From Gigaspora margarita (taxonomy: Eukaryota; Glomeromycota; Glomeromycetes; Diversisporales; Gigasporaceae), in NCBI GenBank assembly GCA_009809945.1, contig WTPW01000994.1, forward strand, positions 206,119-270,118: a DNA stretch of 64,000 bases, in the 5' to 3' direction. Under the pieces are notes generated by a model that saw only the letters and a list, made by a program, of their open reading frames with translations, had not been told where the DNA came from and made no database searches. The position numbers and the translations under genes were made by a program. This document shows, piece after piece, positions 11,155 to 21,774 of the stretch. The first letter of the stretch is position 1. Each line of letters starts with the position of its first letter.

Positions 11155-11458
11155 TATTCCCAAAAATAAACTACTCCAAAAATAAGCTACCCCCTGTTTT
11201 TTTTCAAAAATCTCAAAAAATGCGTTAGCAGTTGCTACATATAAAACTTTTTTATACTAAGTAAACTTCAAAAGTTTGATTATATAAAGTTGTTTAGCGC
11301 ATCAAAATACACCTACAGTAAAAATTTGGTATCATTAGGACAACCTTTTATTAGTATGTTTTTCAATTTTTTCAAAAATGTCTATACGCTAAAAATAAGC
11401 TACCCCTATTTTTTTATATAATTTTTGGCCCAAAAAAGGTAGCTTATTTTTGGGAATA
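11155..11458. mobile_element. TATTCCC-family MITE (copy 1), TA target site
   Basis: TATTCCCAAAAATAAACTAC at the left is inverted as GTAGCTTATTTTTGGGAATA at the right. TA lies on both sides (11153-11154, 11459-11460). The interior includes TGCGTTAGCAGTTGCTACAT, found in opposite orientation in copy 2 (14048-14350). Probably Tc1/mariner-derived. Confidence 0.85.
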
Positions 11459-11776
11459 TATGGTAAATTCTTGCTTTGAATAATTTTTAAACTATGTAAC
11501 TTGTTTAACTCTAATTTTAAATTGATTTTATATTAAGAGTTGAGTTATTAAAATTATATATTCTTGTTTATAGAAGTAAAAATAAAAAACAAGTCTGTAG
11601 TTTGTACCAATTTCAAGTAAGTATCAAGTAATTCTTTTTTATGTCTGTTCATAAAATATTTCTTATGTTCTTAAATTATTTGGTCAATAAATGATATCAA
11701 TACTATTAGGATAGTTTAATTAATAACTAATTAATATATATTGTAAAATAATAATAATAAATAGTTTTATACTTAG
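11459..11776. other. AT-rich DNA before the LTR element
   Basis: No gene is visible between the MITE and the 5' LTR. The last four bases before the LTR are TTAG and are repeated after the 3' LTR, a probable target-site duplication. Confidence 0.6.
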
Positions 11777-12245
11777 TGTTATAGAATAGGTTGCTTGACC
11801 AAAGCACAGTTTTACAGTTTTACAGTATTATAGTTTTACAGTTTTATAAGTGTTTTATAGTTTTACAGTTTTACAGTTTTATAGTTTTACAGTTTTATTA
11901 TTTTATAGTTTTATTATTATATTATGATTAGTATTTTATTAGCTTTTCAAAATGTATATAAACCCTAGCTTTCTTCTCTTTTGCACATTAGACTCAGATT
12001 TCCCTTCTCTTTCTCTAATGACTACAACTAAATATCCTCTTTGAATTATATCATATTATTATAAATAAAATATATCTTATCCCAATAAATATTCTTTTGC
12101 TCTTTGATAAATATATTCTGAACTGCTCTAGTGAAGTAATATTCCACATGCACACTGCTTCATATCTTCTCTAATCCTTACAAGATCACTATCACCATGT
12201 GTTGTGTTGCAAGTACTATATTGAAGGCCATAGTTGCTTGTAATA
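11777..12245 (+). repeat. 5' LTR
   Basis: It matches the 3' LTR through a TTTTACAG tandem array (about 11811-11935), AAATGTATATAAACCCTAGC (TATA-box-like TATATAA), and ATAAAATATATCTTATCCCA. The size difference from the 3' LTR comes mainly from the number of TTTTACAG units. The terminal CA has become TA, a C-to-T change. LTR divergence suggests an old insertion. Confidence 0.9.
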
Positions 12246-13490
12246 TTTTGATGCCTTCTGGTGGAAATATTAAAAATAGCTAGAAATCAATTAAAAATAG
12301 CTGGAACTTTTAGGACCTCTCTTCCTCTTTCTGCAAGGATATTTCTCTCTCCTCTCTTCTCCTTTTATTAAGTATTTGTTTTTGGTTTACCTGTCAAATT
12401 GAAAAAGATTCATTTAGACATCTTAGTATCTAACCCTTTTCTTTTTTCTCTTAAATTAAAATAAAATTTTTAAATTGTTTACCTCTTAGACCTCTATATG
12501 AGTAGAGCTTATCAAATCTATTTAAGCATACGAAGCTAGCTACCCAACTTCTCTTGCAACTAAAGTTTTACATATTACCTATTCAGATTTATCTTGCTCT
12601 ATTTGCTTTCTACCTACTATTTATCATTAACAATTTCGTACTTTTTGGATGGAATACCAACATGCTTATTTTGCTAACTAATATACTTAACAAACTATTG
12701 GAGCACACTTTGAACTTTGCAACTTCTAATAGATTATAGCACTACTAGAGCTACAGCCAGAGATATTGTTTTTAGCTGCTGATATAGTAATCCTGATCTC
12801 AATCCTATTGAAGTTATTGCTGCTCTCTTTCGCTACTATATTCACTTTATCCTTCTTCCTACCTTACCTGATACCTTTGAAGTTACCACCTTTGACTTTT
12901 ATATTGAAAGACCTATTCAAGCTACTCCCCTTCTACAAACCCATATTGAAACCCTTTTGAGAATCTTACTCTTAGCTCTATTCTACAAGAAAACAATGAG
13001 AACCTTGAATTTAGTATTTCACATCACTCACGATCTATACTTGTTCTAGAACCAGAAGATTAAGACAACTTAGATAATTTTGCTGAACCTTCTCAATCTC
13101 TTTTTTTACTTTTCTATGACAAGGATACTACTCAAGTCCAATTTCTTCCTTGCCTCCCACTTCCTTCTTTATCTCTTACTACTTTCCATCTTGATCAATT
13201 ACTTTCTTGTTCTCAAACTTCCAAATCTACCAATTCTTCAGAAATCTTAATTCTCTTCTTCGAATTATTTGAATACCTGTTGCTCCTGTACCCTCAGTTG
13301 TAAATAAACTATATTAAACTAATCTAACTCCTGATACTACTTTTATAAATATCCCTCTTCTACACTGCCAACAATATCATTTCTTCATTTTTCAATCTGT
13401 TTCTATTAACCACCAAATAATTGAAGTATCAAATAACCGCTCCACAACCTAATGTACTAAATAAGCAAATCAAACCCATAATACTACTCT
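12246..13490 (+). other. retrotransposon leader and degenerate 5' gag region
   Basis: It follows the 5' LTR; I could not identify a primer-binding site with confidence. Around 12950-13260 one frame gives Ser/Leu-rich coding-like sequence (SILQENNENLEFSISHHSRS) broken by stops, probably an N-terminal gag or spacer relic. The plus frames at 12554-12739 and 12766-12960 are hydrophobic by composition and not supported as genes. Confidence 0.5.
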
Positions 13491-13785
13491 AGGACCCCAG
13501 ATATTTCTCATATAGGTTATAACTGGATTTTGGCCAATTTTGACCTAATTTGCTAAAAATAACAAAATCTATTTACTTTATTAACTTCCAATCCAGTAAT
13601 CAGAATTGAGTAAACTTTTTTTGTTAAATGCGTCTTACTGAGAGCTTCATTTTAAAAAAAGTTTATTCAAATTGGACTACTAGATACCAAGATAATTGCC
13701 AAAAACTGTTTTTTGCTTCTCAAATTTTAGGTATTTTTGCTAAAAAATTTCAAGTATGATCTCTATACTAGATGTCTGGGGTCCT
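13491..13785. mobile_element. MITE with AGGACCCCAG ends and 8-bp TSD ACTACTCT
   Basis: AGGACCCCAG and CTGGGGTCCT are exact inverted ends. The duplication ACTACTCT lies at 13483-13490 and 13786-13793, an 8-bp hAT-like target site. The interior (295 bp in total) is non-coding. The end sequence resembles the AGGACCCT MITE at 10313, which may be a related family. Confidence 0.88.
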
Positions 13786-14047
13786 ACTACTCTCTTGACT
13801 CACCTCCTTATCGAGTTTAACATCAAACATATTTTCTCCAAATTCAAGTTATTGAACCTCATATAGTTGGAGCTTATCCTAACTCAGCTGTTATTGAATC
13901 TAAAGCCTTAGAAGAAGTAACTTTAGAAGTAAATTTACAAGAACAAGAAGAAGACCTCAATGAAGAACCAATAGAAGAGCCTAACCAAAAATTAGTAGTT
14001 GAATCAAAAGAAGAGCTAGAATAACTTGAAGAAGAACAAATACTGCA

Positions 14048-14350
14048 TATTCCCAAAAATAAGCAACCTTTTTTGACCAAAAAATTACACAAAAAAGCAA
14101 GGGTTGCTTATTTTCGAATTGTTAAATTTTTTGAAAAATTGAAAAATGTACTAATAAAAAGTTGCCCAAACTATCAAATTTTTACAGTAGGTGTATTTTG
14201 ATGTCCTGAACAAGTTTACTTAATGTCACTTTGAGATTTACTTAGTAAATTTAGACTTTTATATGTAGTAACTGCTAACAGTTTTTTTGAGATTTTTGAA
14301 AAAAACTAGGAGGGTTGCTTATTTTAGGGTGTTGCTTATTTTTGGGAATA
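14048..14350. mobile_element. TATTCCC-family MITE (copy 2)
   Basis: TATTCCCAAAAATAAGCAAC is inverted as TTGCTTATTTTTGGGAATA. TA follows on the right; CA precedes on the left, where a T-to-C or incomplete site may explain the mismatch. It shares interior blocks with the copy at 11155-11458 in reverse. It interrupts the gag region, and gag-like coding resumes after it. Confidence 0.85.
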
Positions 14351-15260
14351 TATAGTAATATCAGAAACAAAATCAGAAGAAACTATATCTAAACCTGAAA
14401 GAAATATAGGCAACGAAGCTTTACAAGCCACTGCTGATACTATAACTGCTCTTGTCAATACTATAAAAAGAGGTTGTGAAAAATCTCTTATTAAAATTGA
14501 CTTCTATCGTGGTAATGGAACCCAAGACCCTGTAATTGAATAGAAAAATTTGAACATGCTACTAAAGCTAACCAATAGAGTTCTGCTCACTAATTAGAAC
14601 TGGCTTGTGCCTATATGAAAGGAATAGCTTACTAGTCTTGGGCATAAACCTACTAATTTTCATAACCAAGACCATAACAATGAATATGTTTTTAGTTTTA
14701 CCCACCTCTTCAAAGAAAAATTTAGCACTACCAAGCAGAAAGCTACTAAGCAAAAACAGTTGTTTGAAATTAAACAAGGCACAGACACAATTGATATCTA
14801 TATCAGTCATTTTAACAACTTAAAGGAAGAGTAGACCCTACTAATATCTTTTCTGCTTCAGTTATGATCCAATTCTTTATTCAAGAACTGTGCCCAGAGT
14901 ATGCTATAAATGTTCAAGCTACTGAGTTTGACACTTTGGATGCTGCTATCGCTAGAGCATGCAAATAGAAAACTAGATGAATAATGATCTTTAATCATAA
15001 TGCTAATGATACTAACAAAGCTATAAAATACTTTATAGAACAAATTGCCAAGCTAAGTATTAATCTTACCAAAAAACAAGCTGTACTATCTCCTACTCCT
15101 GCCTATTACTCTGACCAAAATAAAGAATGATCACAACAAGGAGCCACCAATACCACCTGCTATTATTGTGGACAAAAAGGACATTTTATTCAAAATTGCT
15201 ATGCTCAATTCCAGGATAACAAAAGGAACAACCAAGGATACCAGTTCTGAGACCAAAGTA
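14351..15260 (+). pseudogene. Ty3-type gag (capsid and CCHC zinc knuckle), broken
   Basis: The capsid-like core begins near 14480 (IKIDFYRGNGTQDP) with an FKEKFSTTKQKA-like helix near 14720 and TDTIDIYISHFNNL near 14790. A CCHC knuckle, C-Y-Y-C-G-Q-K-G-H-F-I-Q-N-C, is intact at 15158-15199. Gag packages element RNA in virus-like particles. Frame changes and stops fall between these blocks, for example TAG at 14541-14543 where Trp is usual (IEW). The plus frame at 14605-14823 overlaps it out of frame, and 15168-15560 is a shifted frame. Confidence 0.8.
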
Positions 15261-15556
15261 ATAACTACTCCTCCAGAAATAATTAGTTATATAATAGATC
15301 CAGATCTTGCAACTGAAGTAGATCCAGGAACCAAAATTATAATAGCCATTCTGGATATGACTGACCCCAAAGCCAGAGTCAGTCCCGAGATAGATATAGA
15401 AATAATAGAAATTATTATTTCTCTGACCAATCCAGATCCAAAAATCACTCTTCTACTCCTTATCCTCATGATATATATACTGCCAATAATTATACTTATA
15501 AGCAGTTTGAGACTTTTCTCATCAATAAATCTATACATACTACTCTTGCCAGTTAC

Positions 15557-15835
15557 TTGACCCAAGAATCTAAAACAACTCAGATCCAGACACCAACTTA
15601 TACCACTTCTGTTAAATATAATATCAAGATCCAAGAAAAGCCCTACCATGTCATTATTAATAGTAGTACTGCTATCAGCATGATCTCTCACCCAGTTGTA
15701 AAAGAACTTGGACTAAAAATTGAAGCTCCTTCCACTAGCCTTATTGTATCTGCTACTGGATCTTCTGTTTGCCCTCTTGGAATTATGAAAAATTTGTCCT
15801 TAAAAATAGAAGAAACTACTATCCTCTATATGTAA
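15557..15835 (+). pseudogene. retroviral-type aspartic protease with Asp-to-Asn active site
   Basis: A 92-codon open stretch has the retropepsin layout: KIQEKPYHVIINSSTAISMI, then KELGLKIE, and a CPLGIMKNLSLKI strand. Family members carry D-S/T-G at the active site; here the triad is N-S-S, with Asn from AAT where GAT is expected (G to A). The enzyme would normally cleave Gag-Pol. With the catalytic Asp lost it should be inactive, even though the frame is open. Confidence 0.78.
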
Positions 15836-16023
15836 AAGTCATGAATGCTACTCCTTATTCATTATTTCTAGAAAATGATTGGTCACAAAAAGTAGATGCC
15901 AGTTATAGCTAGAAAAACAAAGCTTATACACTTTACTAGAATAAAAAGAAGATTCATATTCCTACTACATATGAAAATAACCAACCTTTACCTGCCCAAA
16001 CTACTCTTACAGATGAAAAGAAT

Positions 16024-17510
16024 TTGGAAAAGTTTAAACAGGAATACTTTAGTCCAAAGAAAGCCTATATGTTAGATATAGTCAAGACATCTGAACAACT
16101 TTTACCCATAGACCCAGACCCAGTGCATTCTTCTCTAACCAGAAATATGGATGCTATTATTCTTACAACCATCTATATGCTAACTGCTTCAACAATGAAT
16201 GCTATTGCTACCATTGCTATGGACACCTTGCTGCCTATTGTCCTAGGCAAGCCCCTAAATAAGATATTTGCAAAACCTGTTCTCACCCAGGACACTTATA
16301 CAAGAACTGCCCTAAAAATTGATATTACAAATGTGGACAGTATGAACATTTTAGAGCCAACTGCCCTCAAATGATACAAAAACTAGATAACCAAAGATAT
16401 GAATGTGAATATAACCCCCAGGATCTGAATGCTTGATGGCTCCTCATTTTCTTTGCTATATACCAACTACTGTTGTCAATGCAAAGTACCTAAGAAACCA
16501 GAAGAAATTAGGCCATTGGATCAAACAATGGTTTGTAAAGGATGTTGAATTAACTTCCACTATACTTTGGATTGTGATCACCCCCAAAGCATTGAATTTT
16601 TTACTAATGGCGAAGGTAGAGGACTATTAATAGAATGTAAACTCTGCAAGGAACAAGAAATTAGATCCAAGATGATTAAACTTGACTCTAGTCGAGAGGA
16701 TATTCAATTTTGTGATCTTGAACATCTCTATGCCTACAAGGCTGCCAGGATATTGAATATAACCTAATTGTAACCTATGGACCCGAGTATGTTACTATAC
16801 AGAATCTACTAGAAATGCTAAATACAGCTATAACCTTAACCAAAATCAAATCTTTTGCTTAGCCCAGATCCAGATTGGTAAAAGTAATGAAAACCTTGCT
16901 CGTGCACTTGAACCTCAATACAATGACTGTTCTAACCAGGACTATACCTATGATGAAGCAATTTTATCATGAGAGCTTCTTATGTAGAATTATCAGAAAC
17001 AGAGGAACAAATGCTACAAAGAATTCTTGCTAAATCCTTTGATATGAGTCATCCTGATATTGACAAAAGAAAAGCTATAGAAAACTTGCAAAGAAATTTT
17101 GAATAAACTACTAGACTTTGTGAAGTATGCATCATGGTCAAAACCAATGATGAACGTAGCAATATAAAAAGATGTGCAAAGAATGTTATAAGAATGCCTA
17201 CTCTTCTACAGATCCAGAAATCTTTACTCTTCCTCTACCTAAAGCACCTAACCTAAATAAATCTACTACACTTTTCATAATAGAGTTACCTATTATCGCA
17301 CCTATCAAAACTGCTTTGCCTATTCTAGAATTAGCTGAACTGATTTAACTATTGCAGGAACAAATAAAACAACAAGCTCAAATCAGTACTCTTCTTCAAG
17401 AACAAGCCAAAACTTTTGAACACCAGAAACAGACTATTAAAGCTTTACAGGACAAAGTTGGTTATTTTGAAAACTTTTATCATTGATTAAGGGATCTGTA
17501 TACTGAGACT
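16024..17510 (+). pseudogene. Cys/His-rich segment between protease and RT, with coiled coil
   Basis: Several zinc-type clusters appear. One CCHC knuckle (C-K-T-C-S-H-P-G-H-L-Y-K-N-C, about 16271-16312) is followed by a second whose first Cys reads Tyr (TGT to TAT). A further CxxC pair set with His and Cys lies at about 16460-16660 (VCKGC..NFHYTLDCDHP..IECKLC), and CEVC/MCKEC pairs at about 17120-17190. At 17350-17490 a Gln/Lys/Leu-rich stretch (QEQIKQQAQISTLLQEQAKT) looks like a coiled coil. Stops break it throughout. This is more zinc-binding sequence than usual between Ty3 protease and RT. It may be an extended nucleocapsid-like or accessory module; function unknown. Confidence 0.65.
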
Positions 17511-17639
17511 TCTGTCTCTACACCCGAGTCTAGTAACTAGGGTACTCAAAATTTTTGAGTTATCCTGAGCATGATCAAAAACTATTCGAAGATACAGACA
17601 ATTGTAGACCCAGAACTATTCAAAAAATATATATTACTC

Positions 17640-17821
17640 AGGAAATTAGCCCAAAAGTAGGACCTCTTACTACTAACCAAGGAGCCTAGTTTTGACAATT
17701 GCTTCTTGAATTTGCAGACCTCTTTGCAAAATATATAACCCAACTAGGTAGAACTGATCTAGTTATGCATTGAATATTTACAGATAATGGACTATCTATT
17801 AGCTCACAACCCTATCAGTCA
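17640..17821 (+). pseudogene. reverse transcriptase N-terminal lead-in
   Basis: The frame reads LLLEFADLFAK, ITQLGRTDLVMH and DNGLSISSQPYQS, the segment that precedes the RT fingers in Ty3 polyproteins. It is cut off at 17821 by the palindromic insertion at 17824-18852, and RT coding resumes beyond it. Stops (TAG, TGA) occur where Trp or Arg is usual. Confidence 0.7.
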
Positions 17822-17823
17822 TA

Positions 17824-18852
17824 CGACATGTCTGATGAAAATAGCTCCAAATAGCATCTATAATAAAAATTATAATAAAAACATATAAATTTACTATAAA
17901 CTTCAAGCTGAAGATTATTTTCAACTTTACTATTAACTTCAAATTAAATTTTTCAGAAATATAGAGCAAGGGAGAAGAAAAAGGTAGTACAAAAATCAGA
18001 TTAAAATTTTACTAATTTTGCACCTTTTCAAAATGTAACTCTGTCAAAAACAAATTTTTACAAATTTTAAATTAACAATTATGTGTAAATTTATGCTCTG
18101 AACAACTTTACTTAGGCGATAGAAGTAGGTTACCTTGTAAGAAAAATGGGTTATCTATGTACTAAAGTTAAAATTTATCATATTTCATGATCTAACTTTT
18201 TTTCTTATTAGATAACCTACTTTGGGCTCTTAAGCAAAGTTGTTCAGCATGTAATTTTCATCACATTTGAGATTGAATCGTGCTTTTTGGACCTTTTACT
18301 AAATGAAAAATGTGTTTAAAGTTAGAAAAAAATTTTTTTTAAAAATTAAAAAATTTTTTTTCTAACTTTAACCCCATTTTTCACTTGGTAAAAGGTCCAA
18401 AAAGCGCGATTCAATCTCAAATGTAATGTAAAATTATATGCTGAACAACTTTGCTTAAGAGCCCAAAGTAGGTTACCTAATAAGAAAAAAAAGTTAGATC
18501 ATGAAATATGATAAATTTTAACTTTAGTACATAGGTAACCCATTTTTCTTACAAGGTAACCTACTTCTGTCGCCTAAGTAAAGTTGTTTAGAGCATGATT
18601 TTACATATAATTGCTAATTTAAATTAGTAAATTTTAGGTTTTGGTGAAGTTACATTTTGAAATCGTGCAAAATTAGCAAAATTTTAATCTGATTTTTGTA
18701 CTACCTTTTCCTCCTTCCCTTGCTCTATCTTTCTGAAAAATTTAATTTGAAGTTAATAGTAAAGTTGAAAATAATCTTCAGCTTGAAGTTTATATTAAAT
18801 TTATATGTTTTTATTATAATTTTTATTAGATGTTAATCAAAAAGACATGTCA
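17824..18852. mobile_element. 1-kb foldback element (copy 1) inside RT, TA target site
   Basis: The element is nearly one long palindrome: ATAAAAATTATAATAAAAAC..TTTACTATAAACTTCAAGCT at the left is mirrored at the right over about 500 bp, with the centre in a short A/T loop near 18330-18350. Its ends are CGACATGTC and GACATGTCA, flanked by TA at 17822-17823 and 18853-18854. A second copy lies at 19753-21113 and a half copy near 25097-25400. No ORF; probably a Tc1/mariner-mobilised foldback. Confidence 0.9.
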
Positions 18853-18899
18853 TATAACTACTATATTACCACTTACCAGGCAAATATTTATAAATAAAG

Positions 18900-19745
18900 A
18901 AGTACAATGAATGCTAAAAATTAAATTAATTAGAGAGACTTCTCACCCTTGGGCCTCTTCTGTTGTACTTGTAAATAAGAAAATGAAAAAAAAAGATTTT
19001 GTATAGACTACTGAAAGCTTAACAATATTACAAAAAAAGATCAATATCCTCTACTCTAAATTGATAAAATGCTTGATTCCCTTACTGGAGCCACTTACTT
19101 TTCTACTTTAGACTTTATGAGTAGATATTGGCAAGTAAAAGTACACCCAGAAGATAGAGAGAAAACTGCTTTTATAACTAGATATGGAACCTATGAATTC
19201 AATGTCATGCTTTTTGAATTGTGTTATACTCCTGCTATCTTTCAACGTCATATGAACCAGGTTATTAAGGTATTGCCTACAAAAATATTGTGGTATACCT
19301 AGATATACCAATGTCTTCTCTTGAACATTTGATAATCATATTAAACATCTATGAGAAGTCTTTACCAAAATTTGAAGTACTAGATTAAAGTTAAATATTG
19401 ATAAGTATAATTTTTGGATAAAAAGACTGCCCTTCTTAGAACATATTATCAAAGAAAAAGGAATCTCCCAATCCAAACAAAATAACTGCTATTCAAAATA
19501 TCCAATCTTCCCAAAATATAACCCAACTACAATTATTTTTAGGACTTGCTAAATACTATACATTTCCCACCCTTTTAATTAGTTATTACATAAGGACTAT
19601 GCTATGTTTATGAATAGGATATAAAATGTCAAAAGGCTTCTGATAAATTAAAATACCAGTTAACTACTGCCCCTATTCTTATCTACTCAGACAAGAATTT
19701 ATTCTTGCTACAGATGCATTCTATGAAAGATTTGGAGCCACCCTA
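18900..19745 (+). pseudogene. reverse transcriptase core, broken
   Basis: RT blocks recognised in order: SHPWASS-VVLVNKK and FCIDY (about 18940-19010, split by shifts), then an open stretch at 19069-19302 with TYFSTLDFMSRYWQVKVHPE, KTAFITRYGTYEFNVM and FQRHMNQV. These match Ty3/gypsy RT. The YxDD active-site box should follow near 19290, but the frame is lost there. RT fragments towards the connection domain (KLKYQLTTAPIL, IYS..TDAF-like) continue to 19740. RT normally copies element RNA into DNA. Confidence 0.88.
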
Positions 19746-19752
19746 AGTCATA

Positions 19753-21113
19753 GGACATGTCATGCTGAGTGATGAATTATAATAAAAATTATAATAAAAA
19801 TATATAAATTTACTATAAAATTAAGCCTCACATTATTTTCAACTTACATATTAACTTTTTTTCAAATTTTACGATTAAGCATATTGAAAATAGTAGATTA
19901 AGGTTAATTAGAACACTTTTTTAAAATTTTCTAATTTTGTACTTTTTCAAAATGTAACTCTGTCAAAAACAAATATTTACAAATTTTAAATTAGCAGTTA
20001 TGTGTAAAATTATACTCTGAACAACTTTGCTTAGTCGACAGAAGTAGGTTACCTTGTGAGAAAAATGGGTTATCTATGTACTAAAGTTAAAATTTATCAT
20101 ATTTTATGATCTAACTTTTTCCCTTATTAGGTAACCTACTTTGGGCTCTTAAGCAAAGTTGTTTGGCATATAATTTTACATTATATTTGAAATTAAAATG
20201 TGCTTTCTCAACCTTTTACTAAGTAAAAAAGGGTGGCAATTATTTCGCTAACAATCACTTCACTAATATAACATTTTACCGACAAATATTTACCAACAAG
20301 TTCATTTTACTGATAGTTTGTTTCACTGAAGCTCATTTCACCAACAAAGTAATTCTGGTTATAGTCATTAGGGTTGGTAGGGTCAGAGTAGAATTAGAGT
20401 TAAAGTTAGTATGCTTTTTAAAAAAAAACTTGTCAGAAAAATGAGCTTCGGTAAAACAAACTGTCAGTAAAATGAACTTGTTGGTGAATATTTGTAGTAA
20501 AATGTTATGTTGGTGAAGTGATTGTTAGCAGAATAATATGGACCCAGTGAAAAATGGGTTTAAAGTTAGAAAAATTTTTTTTTTAAAAAAATTTTTTTTA
20601 AAAAAAATTTTTTCTAACTTTAAACACATTTTTCACTTAGTAAAAGATCAAGAAAACACATTTTAACTTCAAATATAATATAAAATTACATGCCAAACAA
20701 CTTTGCTTAAGAGCCCAAAGTAGGTTACCTAATAAGGGAAAAAGTTAGATCATAAAATATGATAAATTTTAACTTTAGTACATAGATAACCCATTTTTCT
20801 CACAAGGTAACCTACTTCTGTCGACTAAGCAAAGTTGTTCAGAGCATAGTTTTACATATAATTGCTAATTTAAAATTTGTAAATATTTGTTTTTGACAGA
20901 GTTACATTTTGAAAAAGTGCAAAATTAGCAAAATTTTAAAAAAGTATTATAAGTAACCTTAATCTACTATATGCTTAATCGCAAAATTTGAAAAAAAAGT
21001 TAATATGTAAATTGAAAATAATATGAGGCTTAAAGTTTATAGTAAATTTATATGCTTTTATTATAATTTTTATTATAAACTAACACTCATATATCAACAG
21101 GTGTGACATGTCC
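19753..21113. mobile_element. 1.4-kb foldback element (copy 2) inside RNase H, TA target site
   Basis: Ends GGACATGTCA and TGACATGTCC are inverted and flanked by TA (19751-19752, 21114-21115). Arms of about 480 and 560 bp are complementary and strongly similar to copy 1 (shared block TAGGTTACCTTGTGAGAAAA and its mirror). Its loop region is enlarged by a nested MITE at 20231-20545. Insertion separates the start of RNase H (near 19740) from its remainder (from 21120). Confidence 0.9.
20231..20545. mobile_element. nested MITE with ~28-bp TIRs and 9-bp TSD (Mutator-like)
   Basis: GGGTGGCAATTATTTCGCTA at the left and its mirrored partner (…TAATATGGACCC) at the right share GCTAACAATCAC. Flanks AGTAAAAAA (20222-20230) and AGTGAAAAA (20546-20554) form a 9-bp duplication with one mismatch, and the empty site is visible in copy 1 of the foldback. 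It is wholly palindromic (CAACAAGTTCATTTTACTGA is mirrored); the loop holds TTAGGGTTGGTAGGG. Confidence 0.88.
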
Positions 21114-21115
21114 TA

Positions 21116-21564
21116 TAACTGCTAAGCCAACTCTCTGATGATAAAAAGGAACATTCAATTACCTATACCAGTAAAAGTTTGAAAAAGGAAAAAGTAAACT
21201 ATGGAGCCACAGAATTCAAATGTGCTACTATTGTATAGGCTATCGAACATTTTCATAAATACTTTGGTACAAGTTATTTCACACTAGTTACAGACCACTC
21301 TGCTCTTAAATGATTAAAATTATACTAACCTAAAGGACATCTTGGATGTTGGATCATGAAACTCTAACCTTATTATTTCACTATTTTACACAAACCAAAA
21401 AGAATTTATTTAATTGTTGATGCTCTTTCTCGATTACTAACCCAGACACACCTTCACACTATTGACCCTACATGAACTTAGACCAATACCAAAATCTCAT
21501 TGAATATTTAGAATCAGACACTCTCTCCTCTGACTTAATGAACAATAAACAAAGAACAATTATT
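21116..21564 (+). pseudogene. RNase H domain of the Ty3 element, broken by C-to-T type stops
   Basis: The reading gives HSITYTSKSLKKEKVNYGAT, EFKCATIV-stop-AIEHFHKYF, FTLVTDHSALK-stop-LKLY, WIMKL-stop-PYYF and a final VDALSRLL, the standard RNase H/connection order. Stops: TAG at 21236 and TGA at 21311 where Trp is conserved, TAA at 21365 where Gln is usual. Each can arise by one C-to-T or G-to-A transition. The domain would degrade the RNA strand of the hybrid. Confidence 0.85.
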
Positions 21565-21774
21565 GTGACAGATCATAATAAAATTCAGATTAAAATGAAA
21601 TAATAGTATAAAATCTCAAAAACTAAATTTTTGTTGGGGTGCATTTTTTAGGGTTAGGGATTTAGGGTTAGGGTTAGTTTTAAAAAAAAATATAATAATA
21701 AGTATTAGTGGGTTTTAGAAGGCTAGCAGGGTAAGTAAAGAATGTAGATTTCATTTTAAATTATGATCTGTGAC
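21565..21774. mobile_element. MITE GTGACAGATCATAAT, TSD AATTATT, telomere-like loop
   Basis: GTGACAGATCATAAT and ATTATGATCTGTGAC are exact inverted ends of a 210-bp insertion. AATTATT lies on both sides (21558-21564, 21775-21781). The centre contains TTTAGGGTTAGGGATTTAGG and a second run. It splits the linker between RNase H and integrase. Confidence 0.88.

Noticed and set aside
15287-15691. 134-codon minus-strand frame in the LTR element
   Set aside because: It is antisense to the gag/protease region, which is recognisable on the plus strand.
21648-21690. A true telomere or chromosome end
   Set aside because: The run is short, degenerate and enclosed by MITE ends and a target duplication within a retrotransposon.
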